Assembly: GCF_020520425.1 (NCBI RefSeq)
Contig: NC_079492.1
Coordinates: 140,744,361-140,808,360, forward strand
Direction of reading: 5' to 3'
DNA: 64,000 nt
DNA from: Spinacia oleracea
Lineage: Eukaryota > Streptophyta > Magnoliopsida > Caryophyllales > Amaranthaceae
Part shown: in pieces, positions 10,700 through 22,095 of the stretch
Layout of the letters: each line of letters starts with the position of its first letter
How positions within the stretch are numbered: the stretch's first letter is position 1
Position numbers and translations under genes: made by a program
The notes under the pieces: generated by a model
Databases searched by the model: none
The model's input: the letters and a program-made list of their open reading frames with translations, nothing else
Told to the model about the DNA's origin: nothing

Positions 10700-13094
10700 G
10701 GATAAGTTTGGATAAGTTTCATAAAACTTTCTCTCTCTAAACTTTCTCTCCGCATTCTCTCTAAACCCAAAAACCAAAACCCTAAAATCTCTTCTGCTCA
10801 CTGGCGGCAGCCTGACCCTGCCACCTTCTTTGGGTCGCCGGTGAGCCGCAAAATTAGGGATAAAGTCAGTTTGTTAGTGGTAAAGTGAGCTGCGAAGATT
10901 TCAACCTCGATTTGGAGCTAGGGTTTCGGTTTTAGGCCGCTGCCAAATTAAGGTAGGAAGCCTTCTTTGCGTTTTCGTGTGCGGTGGTTTCAAGCCCCGC
11001 CCATCATCGAAGAAGTGAAAGAGGAGCCAAGCTACTGCTTCTACCTCCTTTTCGTTCGAAGCTCTTCTTGGTGATTGTTTTGTTTTTCGGTTTGGCGTAG
11101 ATTACTCGGCCTTGGGTGTTTCATTTTTGAGAGTTAAGACATTTTGGACATGATTTTCGAATTGTAGGTAAGGTGGTGAGATGGACATGATGAGCGAGTA
11201 AATAATTAGTCATGACTCTATAAACAAAATACTAGTAGTATGTAAAGATAAAAATTTGTATCATTCGGTTAATTTAAAGTAGTATAGAACGTATTTCAAC
11301 CGTATAAAAGGTTGAAATATTACATGTTGAGGCTTTCATTTTGGCTAGTAGATTTCTCAATTGTCCACAAGCTAAGGCTAATTCATTTTGGCTAATTCAT
11401 TATACACGGGCTAATTCACTATACACAAGCTTTTAATAACCGATCAAGATCATATCGCATTTTAACCATTAAAAGCGAATGTGTATGTTGTACGATGGAA
11501 AAAACTCAACGATCAAAACGAAACAAAGGAAAACCCTGCACCCAAAGTGACCTCAACGATAAAAACTCATTGCATATACAAAGTAGCTACATTAGTATAA
11601 AATATTAAGATACAAACATTCACGTCTCAAAAAATTCACTTGCTAATTGGTTGAGACGAGACTTTCAACATGATGATGACCCCCAATTGGAACCCTGTCA
11701 AAACCAATACCTTCGGCATGTTCAAGATATTCTACAATGGAGTGGTCAACCACCTTTAGCTCCTCACGGGCAGGGTTGTACCAAACATTTGCCGGTTGAT
11801 GAAAAAGCAAGAATATATTCGAATATCGAAGGGATCCATTTCACCCAACAATCGGAATCACCAGGTTGATGTTGCTTCATAATCCAAACATCACCAAACA
11901 GATTACGCTCATCACGCATAGAAAATAATCTCAATACAGCTAGAAACTAGAATATTGAGTATCCGAGATTGTAATTTATTTGAACTTATCAATGCGCTGT
12001 GTTTGAGGTTGAGGGATTGGAACGCCTTCTTTATAGGCAGGTTGTGTTTGAAGGATTCGAACTAGAAAGATAGCTTAAGCACATGCATAAAAGGTTGGAA
12101 ATTTCTTTAATTACCAGCCCACTCTAATTGTTTTCATCTATTTCCCATTGTTTCTAATTAGTTTACACACTTTTTTTTTAAACATTGTTCCATATTTTCA
12201 ACCTTTTATTAATTATTAGCGAATGGTTGAATTGCGTTTTCTTTGATACAAGAAAACAACATTTACTTGTGTAATCACATGTACTTTTACTTTGTTATTT
12301 TAAATTTGATTTTTTATTTCACATAATGTAATAAAAAACAACGGTCTACTGATAAATTGGTCCGTTTTCAATATGGAAAATGTCCCTACTTAATCACAAA
12401 GGACATGAAATTGACAGTTATTAATATGATCTCTCTATATATACCCCTCACTACCCTCCCATTTGTGTGTAAATACCATTAGTAGGGTTTGTAATTAAAT
12501 TTATCGTGTGCAAGTACCTATCTTGATAGGCCAATTTATCGTGTCCGGTTTTTAAACGGTTTGGACCGGTATTTAAGTATTGCGATTTAAGAGGTTAAAT
12601 TCAACTTTTTCACAACTTCTTATACAACTTATACGATATTCCCATAGTTTTCTTTATAAGATTAATTAGCTTTTAAAATAATCCGGGTTTTCGATCGGTG
12701 CGGACCGGAATTTTCCGAGTTTTACCCGTAATCGAGTATTTTTGTGGACCGCGGATCGAACAAGAATTTTTAGGTTCGATCCAAATCCGGTCTGATTCAG
12801 GTCCAATTCCTGTCCAATTATACGAGTTAACTTCTCAAAAATGATAACATAACACTTAAATTGGGATAATGAAGTACAATAATTGAGAAATGTTTACGTC
12901 TCAAATGTCAAGAAGTCAAAACGGGTCAGCAATTTGGTACGTATCGATTATGAATGAACACATAAAATCGAGTAATTTCCGGTAAACGTCGGATTAATTT
13001 TTCTTTTTCGTTAATATATCACTTCGATTTCGGATGAAGTAAATGATGAATAGTTTTACGCCTGGACGAACTTTCACACGGTTGAAATTGAGTA
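10700..13094. other. Gene-free spacer
   Basis: No gene is supported. From 10730 to 11100 the plus strand looks like a plant leader (CT-rich, then AACCCTAAA words), perhaps a relic of a promoter and 5' untranslated region. Around 12520-12830 are ACCGG-rich words resembling degraded ends of the hAT-like repeats found elsewhere in the window. The rest is AT-rich without visible structure. Confidence 0.5.
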
Positions 13095-13420
13095 CTCCCT
13101 CCGTCCCGGAATACTTGATCTGTTTTCCTTATCGGGTCGTCCCTTAATACTTGACCTGTTTCTAAAAATGGAAATATTCTAACAATATTATATTATTTCT
13201 CACTCCACCCCTATTAACCCACCTACCCCTACTCCATACAAAAAATAATTAAAAATTCAAACCCTACTCTCCCCAACCCCACCCCTTTACACATTTCCCA
13301 CTAACAACATTAAAATAATACCCCACTATCAACTACTACCTATTAAATTAAATAAGTCAATTAAAGTTCCTTAAACTTTGTGCCGGTCAAATCGGGTCGA
13401 GTATTCCGGGACGGAGGGAG
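13095..13420. mobile_element. Stowaway MITE, complete
   Basis: The terminal inverted repeats are CTCCCTCCGTCCCGGAATAC and its near-perfect complement ending in GGGACGGAGGGAG, flanked by TA at 13093-13094 and 13421-13422. The length of 326 bp and the TA duplication fit Stowaway elements mobilised by Tc1/mariner transposases. It lies 228 bp upstream of the first HSP20-like start codon and could affect that promoter. Confidence 0.92.
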
Positions 13421-13647
13421 TAACATTTTAATATTTAAAATGATTTAATACCGATTTAGCTTTGTTCGGGCGTATGCCGAATTCTGGTGTACGGAGTAAT
13501 TGAATATTTTGAAAAAACCTTAAAAAAAATAGGAGGGAACATTCCACATTTTGTAACATTTTGGGGTGACAACCGTGACATAGACATTGAATCGTCCCCT
13601 GAATATTTCCTCATCCCGGAAGCAACACTTCACAATTGCCAATTGCC

Positions 13648-16406
13648 ATGGCAGCTTCATCTTCTTCCTCCCTTCCATCAGGTATTTGATCCCACTCTCT
13701 CGTCCTCATCCTCTTCCTTTACATTTACGAATTTTATTTACTTAAAAATGTCATAATTTCAGAAAATGAAGTGGAGAAGCACCCATACCAAGATGCAGAA
13801 AAAGCAGGGCCAAAGGGAGCCTTTGAAGCAAGGCAAGTGAAGTTAGGTTTTTATGTAAGAGTCGACATGCCCGGAGTTCCGCCGGACGGCGTCAAGCTTT
13901 TCAAGTACAGCGATACTCGTACGGTCACCTTCACCGGTAAAGCCCCAATTCTCTGGCTTCTCGACTCTTCCGAAAGGGTTTACGCCGGTTATGTTGTTCT
14001 TGATCGTGATCCTAAACTCATCGACATTGAATTCATTGTCAAAAATGGTTGCCTGAGGTTGTTTTTCCCTGACGCCGAGGGTGTTCTCCACTTTTTCCCT
14101 TCTAATAACCACTTTTCTCTCTCTCCTCAACCCATCATTTCTAGAGGTTTACCATCTTTAATTTTGTCACTCTTTTTCTTTCAATTTATTATTATGATTG
14201 TCATAATGGTCTAATTGATCAAATGTTGAATTTGTTCAAGGTTCATCTACATTCTGGCCTTGTCAAGACTCTTATGATGACCAAATTGACGCCCAATCTA
14301 ATGTAATTTTAGGTATATTGTTATATGTTTTGGGAGTGTAATTACTTGAGTTTGCCTAATTGATCTGGGTAACTGGGTTTCGCTAAAGTTGGGATTTGAT
14401 TTCTGTTTGTTTGAAGGCCGTGTTGACAAGGTTGTTTCCCACCCCGTCAACTGTTCGTGCTGCAAAGGCGTTAAACGAAAATCTCATCTTTCAGGTTCTT
14501 ATTTATCTATCACCAATTCACCATCTATTCATCAATGCATGTTGTTAATCTCCTTAGTTTGTTCTTAACTCTAAAACCTTATAATGTTGTATCATCGTAT
14601 TACCTCAATTTCTAAATAATTGAATTATTTTGACTTTTAACACTATTCATTTATCTTACTTTGACCTCATAATAGTGTTCCGGAATTTCATCCGCTTCAT
14701 GATCTTGTTCCTCTATTTTAGTTGAAGTAATTTGCATCTGGAGAGCTGAGTATATGTTCAATTGAGCATTGTCGAACATGATCACCAATTCACCATCATA
14801 TAATGACATAAACTACTTGTTTTTTGTTATACTACGATTCAGTTACAATATACTCCGTAGTTAGTTGATTAAATTAGTTAATATCCTCACAAGGAAAAAG
14901 GGAAAATGATCATCTGTGTAGCACAAATGGTACATGTTTCTTTATATGGAGTAGTTAGTGTTTGCTTTACGCGCTTCTTGAATTGTTGCTTGTGGGATTG
15001 ATTGCAAATTAGCTTCACATCTAAATCATAGAACAGTACATTCTCTCTTAATGCAAATCATCTATTGATCTTCTTTTTCCGCTTAACCTTTCTTGGGCAT
15101 AAAAATCACATCAAAGGGCTCGTTTGGTTGAACATAGAAATTAAAACTTCATAGGAGAAAGTTTTTTATGATAAATAGACATTCCTACTAAGTAGGAAAT
15201 GTTATTTTGTTGAACATGAGAACTTTCACTTACCTACCTAGGTAAGCAATTTCGTCCGTTTAATGGGAAGTGAAACTTCCTAGGAAGTGCAACTTCCCAT
15301 ATTTTTGTTAATCAAACATCTCACGGTCTTCCACTTCCTAGGAAGTCATGTTTCTCATGATTTTCCATGTCAACCAAACAGCAACTAAAGCTTGGTATAC
15401 TATCTATAGCAGTTTATTGAAGGAGCCATATATATGCACATTTGGACGGTGTTCCAGTGTTTCCTATATGATTCAAATCGGTATCTTTTCAAGCATTGGT
15501 AGAAAATTAATTGTTTGTTTAGTAAGATAAATCAATGTTTGAGTAGGTTCTCTAATGGTTACTACTATTGTTGGCCATGATACATTTATTCATGGTAAAG
15601 AACATTTTAGCGCGCTTAAATTGGTGTGGTTTCTTTTTTTTGTTAGTCAACTCTGCAAGCTTTTCTAACAAAACGAGTACCTTAATCTATATCCAAGATG
15701 AAGTGTGTGTAATTTTATTCGTTTGCCCTTTACGTGGTTCAAAAAAGTTCCATAAGAAAGCTTCTTCAAAGAGAAGGAGGTAAGTCCTTAGGTAATAGGG
15801 GGTTGAGAAATGCAATTGGACTTGATTTGGTTTATTTGTGACCATTGCTGTGTTATACTGTTATCTATCCCCTAGCTCCATCAATGATCAATCCATGTAC
15901 CTCGTAGTAGTCCTAATTTGGAGGTTATTTCCATTTATCCCTTCCTCTGTTGTCCTAATTTGGAGGGTAGCAACAGTTTTACTTTTGTTAAATTTCTTAA
16001 TTGACTTCTGAAGTTACTTCTTTCTTGATATATATATGCAGTTATTGAGCCTTATGAATATCGATATTCCAATCCATACTTGCTGCAAGGAATGCAAGGA
16101 GTTTGCGATAGCAAAGTGCTAGATGGGAAGACGCTGTCCATAAGGGTGGATATGCCAGGACTTAAAGAAAACAGTTCATTTGTAATGGTTAATCGAGGTA
16201 ACAAGCTTACGGCTGCCTATAGGGAAAGGTACAGAGAGTCTTGGAGTTCGATGAATTTGGGAGGGGTTGGACCAAAGGAGTACCGTTTTGATGAAGGTGG
16301 TCGGAAGTACCTTTGTTGTGTCATCCTTCTATGTGATTGCTGTGAGATTGATGGTGCAATTCAACAACTGAAAGATGGTGTCTTGAGGGTATCATTGATA
16401 AAGAAG

Positions 16407-16438
<32 letters not shown>

Positions 16439-16439
16439 G
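13648..16439 (+). CDS. HSP20-like double-domain protein, copy 1
   Basis: Five exons fit: 13648-13681, 13763-14146, 14241-14312, 14417-14494 and 16042-16439, all with GT-AG borders and phase-1 introns, giving 321 residues. Domain 1 (about 40-120) holds YVRVDMPGVPPDGVK, then TVTFTGKAP and YAGYVVLDRDP, the layout of an alpha-crystallin-like fold with a plant small-heat-shock signature. Domain 2 (about 205-310) repeats the pattern with NPYLLQGMQGV and LSIRVDMPGL. Family members are annotated HSP20-like and are presumed to bind unfolded proteins; the exact role is unknown. The protein ends in twelve Lys coded by a microsatellite. Exon 4 codes a small Cys patch (CSCC). The start was chosen because copy 2 has the same short first exon. 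Its tandem partner starts 1.2 kb downstream. Confidence 0.85.
15116..15382. mobile_element. Tourist-like MITE in intron 4 of HSP20-like copy 1
   Basis: The ends match as inverted repeats: GGGCTCGTTTGGTTGAA on the left and GTCAACCAAACAGC on the right. The interior has inverted short blocks (ACTTCCTAGGAAGT types). End sequence and size fit PIF/Harbinger-derived Tourist MITEs. A target duplication is not clear, so the outer bases may be off by a few. Confidence 0.65.
16401..16436 (+). repeat. (AAG)12 microsatellite in coding sequence
   Basis: Twelve AAG units sit directly before the stop codon of HSP20-like copy 1 and encode a poly-Lys tail. Copy 2 lacks it, so the tail arose after the duplication. 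Confidence 0.95.
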
Positions 16440-17639
16440 TAGAAGGTGCAAAGACTGTAAACACCTGATGTTTCATCAAGTAGGAACTACGTAGTACTAA
16501 TTTGGTTAGGCCTTTTTAGACCAAATTTAAACTAGCACTTGTACATTGTTCAAACACTCAAGTAGGTTATGTTGTGAATTTTGTGGTTTCCAGACTATTG
16601 GCCGAGTATGTCCTTAACAATACGTTTGTAAATCGATCAACATATTTTGTTATCATGGAAAATGGACGTTTAAAAATATTTATAGTTTGAACTTATCGAT
16701 GGTTGCATAATGCTTATTACGAGTATCTCTCATTTTCATTTTTTTTAACACAAAGGTAAAAAGGAATATTTTTTTTTAAGAGACCCTCGTTGCACGGGGA
16801 ACATCAATATCATAGTGTCATACTCCTATGTGTCTAACATTTGAGAAAGAGGTGAGCTTTTAGGGTGGTGATCGGAACATCGATTAAGTTCCAATCAGAT
16901 TCTATCAGATTTAATCAATTTCAATACTTCCTCCGTATTTATTTAAGAGATATACTTGGCCGGGCACGGGTATTAAGGAAAAAAAATTGAATGAAATAAA
17001 GTAATGAAACAAGTGAGGTTGAGTAGATATTTTAATAAGTAAATTAAATAAGTGGGAACCATGTCATTTTAGGGGATGGGTGTGAGAGTGGGGTGTAGAT
17101 AGATTATTTAATTAGATGGTGGGGTTGATAAATTATTAAAAATGGCAAGTGTATTTAAATAAATACAGTCGGAAAAGACAAGTGTATCTCTTAAATAAAT
17201 ACAGAGGGAGTATGTTTTAGAACAGTTCAATCTATGACCAAAAAAAAAGAAAAAAAAAAGAAAGCACCCTTGCTCTAATAGTCTAATGCACCCAAGAAAC
17301 TTGTTTACTATGGCCAAAAAAAATCCAAAACATTAGGTAGTCGTACTAAATTACATTGTCCAAAATTTTAAAAATATTAGGCTATGAATACCTATTTGAT
17401 GAGGAGTCGTATCAAAAGTGTTGATGAGGAGTAGGAAACTAGGAATAGCTCTTTGATGAAATGTATCAGAGAAATGAGGCTGCTACAGTATAGTATAGTA
17501 TAGAGTGTAGAGTGCAGCTGGCACCCCTTTTAGGCTTTTGGACACCTCCTTTTTATTTACATCAGAAATCAGACTGCACCATTTTTACACAAAATCACAC
17601 TCCACCTCTTTCTCTCTTCTAATCATTTACCTTGTATCC
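16440..17639. other. Spacer between the two HSP20-like genes
   Basis: It holds the downstream region of copy 1, a Stowaway MITE at 16927-17210 and the upstream region of copy 2. No clear TATA box or heat-shock element array is visible ahead of copy 2; a TATAG repeat occurs near 17490. Confidence 0.5.
16927..17210. mobile_element. Stowaway MITE, complete
   Basis: The ends are CTTCCTCCGTATTTATTTAA and the inverse TTAAATAAATACAGAGGGAG, with TA on both sides (16925-16926 and 17211-17212). At 284 bp it belongs to a subfamily different from the one at 13095. Confidence 0.9.
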
Positions 17640-20149
17640 ATGGCAGCTCCTCCTCCTTCTTCTTCCTCTCTCTCTTCCGGTTTGCATGCTTTCCATTACC
17701 ATCTTCACTCTTCTCTCAATTGTTTTCTTTCTTTTTGAAAAATCTACTTTTGTTTTTTTGGGTTTTAAATCTGAATATTGTTTAAATGTTGGTTGCAGAG
17801 GAAGAGGTGAAGCTTCATCCCTACCAGAAGAGAGGACCCAAGGGAGCTTACGAGGCAAAACAGGTAACCGGGTCGTGGAACGGCGGTAAGAAGAAAAGCT
17901 GTCGTGGTTTGTACGTTAGGGTGGATATGCCTGGTGTTCCTGACGACGGCGTTAAGATTTCAAAGTACTCTGACACCCGCACCGTCACCTTCACCGGAAA
18001 AGCACCAGTTGTGTGGGCCCACATCGATTCATCTGATAGGGTGTATGCTGGGTATGTAGTCCTTGATAGAGACCCAGCCATGGTAGATGTGGAGTGTCGG
18101 GTTAAGAATGGTAGCCTCCATTTGTTCTTCCCTTGCTCCGATGGCTCCCTTCATTTTCTCTCTCCTAACAATTCTTCCATCCCTCCTCAACAAGAATATG
18201 ATGATGATACTGGTTTGCTTCTTTCTTTCTTTTTTGTCCTTTTCTTTTTTTGTTTTTTTTAGTTGCATTTTTAATTAATTATTCTAATATTTATTATGCA
18301 GTGGAATTAATTGAGATAGGGGAGCTCTTTATAACCCACATTGAACATGCTCCTGAGGAACCTTCTGGTAATTCCGTCCCACTTCATTTCTAACATTAAA
18401 CTAGTTGTTTTAGGTCTTGTTTGGTTCATTATAAGTAAAGGAAAGTTAGAGAATTAAAGGAACGGAACGTAACGGAAAAGATTTTATTTTTGTATGTTTG
18501 GTCTAAGGTTTAAGGGAAGGAAATGATGGGAAGAGAAAGGAAATGTAAATGACAATTTTTTATTTTCTCTTATCTCTCAAATTCCTCCAATTTTGGGAGG
18601 AAACGCAATTTGGATTATACACCCGGGTGCACAGTGTTCATGGTGCACCCGTTGAACATTTATTGAAAATCTAATGAACATTGATAATGATTTCAATGTA
18701 CATGTACTAGTGAAATAATTTAAACTATATGTTATATGGATTTGAGCTATATGTTCATTAGCTATATGTTCTTTGGGTATGAATAATACGAAGTATGTTC
18801 TTTGTGTTTGAACTATATGTTCTTTTAAAAACAGGGTGCACAATATTGTGCACTCGGGTGTATAAATCATATTTTGGGAGGAAAGGAAACTGAAATTTTA
18901 TAAAGGATATTTCCTCTTTCCCATCAAAATTCATGTCATTTATCTAACCAAACATCAAAACATAATAAAAATCATTTTCTTTCCTTTCTTTTTCTCTAAA
19001 ATCCGCTCAACCAAACAAAGCCTTAATTGCATCGGTTAACCTTATGGGCAGATGCCTCGATTTGTTTTAATTGCATCTGTTAACAACCCTCAATCTTTTG
19101 CTTTCTGTTTTGTGTGTGTGTGTGTGTGTGTGGGATGTTTTTACCCCTACCAAACTCCATGGATGTTGCACCTAATTCCTAAAGCAAATTAATCAAACAC
19201 AATCATGAACTTTAATGTATTATTGGATTCCCCCCTATACTTGATCAAATGATAATTGCAACACAAGAGAGCTTAGCAATCAACGTTTTAGACCACTCAC
19301 CCATTTCAGTTTAGCACTGACCATTGAGCACAAGAGATTGGAGATGAAAGGGTGTCAGACTGAGATATTAATTAAGGAGAAAGATGGGAACTTGTAGAGT
19401 TGTGGACTGTGGAGGCCTCATGGGTAGCCAGAAAAATCAAGTCAATGTTCGAAATCTAACTAAAGGTCCTAGCCAATAACCTACTTCCTATATGCCAAGA
19501 ACTAAAGGCCCTTGTTTGCCACTTTTGTTTCAAAAGATCATTTCTCACAAAAGTAACCACATAAAAAGTCACTCTTAACATATTTCCCTTAAATATATAA
19601 CATTTTATCTAATTTCTTATAATCCTAATTGCTATGTGCATATTTGAATTAATAAATGTTGGGTTGAAAAAGGTGTTACATATTATAGGGATAAAATTGA
19701 GGGGAGGAAGACCAGAGCACATCAACCCGTATCTTCTAAGCGGGGTTAGAGGAGTGTATGAACACAAGATAGTTAGTATTGGCCACACTCAACATCTTAT
19801 TTATGTGCGATTAGATGTTCCAATGACAAACTACAAATTGTTTTGCCTGACTGAGAATGCGGATAGGCGCATCACCTTCGCCGTTGATGCTGCTGAGAAG
19901 GACTCGACGTTCGATGAGGGTCTACGAGGTTACATTGGTTCATTGGTTACTAAATGTGAATGCTGCCAGTATGAGATTGTTAAGTATGATATTACAGATG
20001 GTGTCATTCGTTTTTTAGCTAGCAAGAGTTCTTCTGTTGACCTGCGTTCCAACATTTATTGCTACGAACCTCCTTCTAGACCCGGTCAACCCCCCAAGCG
20101 TAAAGCTTTTGGTAACCTCAGAGTCAGCTTCGAGAAGCCTCGGCGTTGA
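17640..20149 (+). CDS. HSP20-like double-domain protein, copy 2
   Basis: Four exons fit: 17640-17679, 17799-18212, 18302-18367 and 19689-20149, again all in phase 1, giving 326 residues. Domain 1 has HPYQKRGPKGAYEAKQ, LYVRVDMPGVPDDGVK, TVTFTGKAP and VYAGYVVLDRDP, very close to copy 1. Domain 2 has INPYLLSGVRGVYEHK and a weaker LIYVRLDVP. The conserved first domain, shared exon phases and head-to-tail order show a tandem duplication. The second domain and the linker have diverged: copy 1's separate CSCC exon has no counterpart found here, while a CECC motif lies in the last exon. Likely a chaperone-like protein of unknown client. The last intron holds two nested MITEs. Confidence 0.82.
18413..19022. 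mobile_element. Tourist-like MITE, host of a nested element
   Basis: The ends are GGTCTTGTTTGGTTCA and the inverse of GGCTTTGTTTGGTTGA, flanked by a TTA duplication (18410-18412 and 19023-19025), the PIF/Harbinger hallmark. It lies in the last intron of HSP20-like copy 2 and is split by a second element at about 18615-18865. Confidence 0.8.
18615..18865. mobile_element. MITE nested inside the Tourist-like MITE
   Basis: It has 18-bp terminal inverted repeats, TTATACACCCGGGTGCAC and a complement with one mismatch. The interior repeats ATATGTTC words. Sequence on both sides (TTTTGGGAGGAAA) belongs to the outer element. The family is not assigned because the target duplication is unclear. Confidence 0.78.
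19110..19132. repeat. (TG)n microsatellite
   Basis: About eleven TG units in the last intron of HSP20-like copy 2. Confidence 0.9.
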
Positions 20150-22095
20150 TGCTAGTACTCTACCAGAGTATTGGTGTTGGTTGCTGTGACTACTTTCCAG
20201 TTGATATGATTTGGATCAGTATCTTAGCTAGTGAGCTTGCATTATGATCATGACACTTATTCGTATGTTTTATGTGCTTATTTGAATTTTGTAATATGCA
20301 AGCATGTACAAGGGGATCTTGTTTCTAGGTTAGCTTGAACTCGATGTTGAAACCTAAATTTAGTAGCGGGTATGTTTAAAACTGAGTTTGTTTTAAAACA
20401 CTACTTATTTGAGTTATATGGTAATTCAAGCTCCTATATATGACCAAAACAAAACAGCTATTCGTAGCATTTTTTGAAGATGCAAGTCTCTAGCTTGTTT
20501 CTGGGGGCTTCAGATATTTGGTAATATATTTTCAGACGTCTATCAGTGTTTGTCGCCAAACTGTTTAATTTAAATACTACTGTATTAGTTAAGCTTAAGA
20601 GTAATGTGGTTGATTAGGATTAGGGGAGGAAGGCTTTGTGTTCATGGGTTTCAGTTGCCAGGTTGGTTTTAAGGTTAACTTTTGTTAACTCTCATTTTAG
20701 GTTAGAGATAAGATTTATTCTCATCGCTTTCAAAATCTCAAATCTAAACGCTGCTCCTCAAATTTTGGGGGTTTTATAATATGCTTTCCGAGTCAATTTT
20801 ATTGACTCATGTTGGTAATGAGCAAGGTGAATTGCTCACAAAGTCTCTACAACTGACCGTGATCAGGTTCTTTCACTTCCACTTCTCTCTGTGTCCTCCA
20901 AGTTTCGCAGATTTTCAAGGGACTCTCTCAGTGTTTGCTGCCCATACGTAGGCTATCTCTTCGATAAGAAATCACGAATGACAATGGGAAAATAAGTACT
21001 CTGCATTTCATCAACCAAGGGATGACAACAGAAGATGCTACTATCTATTATGTTTTTCATAGTTCTTGTGTTGATAGCTGTTGTAACTCAGTGTAATATT
21101 TATGTAGTGTTTTTTTTTTTTCAATTTATTTAAGTTAAATCTATGTAAAAAAAATCCATAGTTTCTAAAGGCAGAAAATCAATTTCTTTGTGCAAATTTT
21201 GAAAACTCACAACTACCCTTATAAATCCTTATTAAATATTTTTTTTTAAAAATATATCAAACTCATCATTGTCTTCCTATGCTTTTGCACCAGTGCCGCT
21301 GAAAGTGAGATCAAAACCATTAATATAACAAACCAAAACAAACCATTTCCATGGCAGGCTTGGCAGCCATTAAAAACTAACGAGGTCTTGAGAATTTGGC
21401 CATTATTTTGGGTATTCTATGCGTACCCTTACATTCCTTTGACTCCTTGTTGATGATGGTGTTATTAGATTTTGCAGTTATGGGAAGTTCCGTACTCTGA
21501 AGCTGATAGTACGGAGTATTTTTTTTAATTTAATATTTTTGGGTATTTTAGTCATTTCTAGTTTTGTATTAAGAAATTAAATTCTGTATTTAGCAACACC
21601 CAAAAAATCTAAGAGTACTTCGCAACCTCCAATTTCGCGGCTAATGCCATGGAATCAAACCTTATTATGGGCATAAAAGAAATTCACTACAGTAGTACAC
21701 CGTATCTTATGGTATTTCCCAGTGCTAATAATCCATTTAAGGAGCTCATCTGTAGTTACCGGAACTGGTCCTTAGAAAAATAAAAATGCTACTCTAATCA
21801 TGCATGGTGACAAGAAACTAATCACCCCGATAAATTAAATCCCTGAAATATGTTGGATCAATGAAATTGCATAAATGGCAAAAAGAACAATACAGTACTT
21901 GGACATTCTATAACACTAGGCATTACTACCACATAGGCGTGATTAACTACAGGATGCACCCCGCAAGTATTAGCACATAATGAGGAACGAACCTATTTCG
22001 TTACAATTTACCAAAACTATGCGGGTAGTGAAATGTAGGCATACAAACCTTGGGGGGCAAAGACAATATACAATAAAAAGCAACGAGAAGTTGAA
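20150..22095. other. Spacer between convergent genes
   Basis: It lies between the 3' ends of HSP20-like copy 2 and the TRAPPC3 gene. No coding sequence, MITE ends or RNA gene were recognised. Confidence 0.5.

Noticed and set aside
11651-11869. 72-codon plus-strand frame in the spacer
   Set aside because: No homology recognised, no splice partners, and it lies in repeat-rich non-genic DNA.
13648-16439. HSP20-like gene as an ordinary cytosolic small heat-shock protein
   Set aside because: It has two domains and five exons, whereas class I/II small heat-shock proteins are single-domain and usually intronless; it belongs to the divergent HSP20-like group.
18577-18870. 97-codon minus-strand frame
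   Set aside because: It falls wholly within the nested MITE and comes from its repeated ATATGTTC words.
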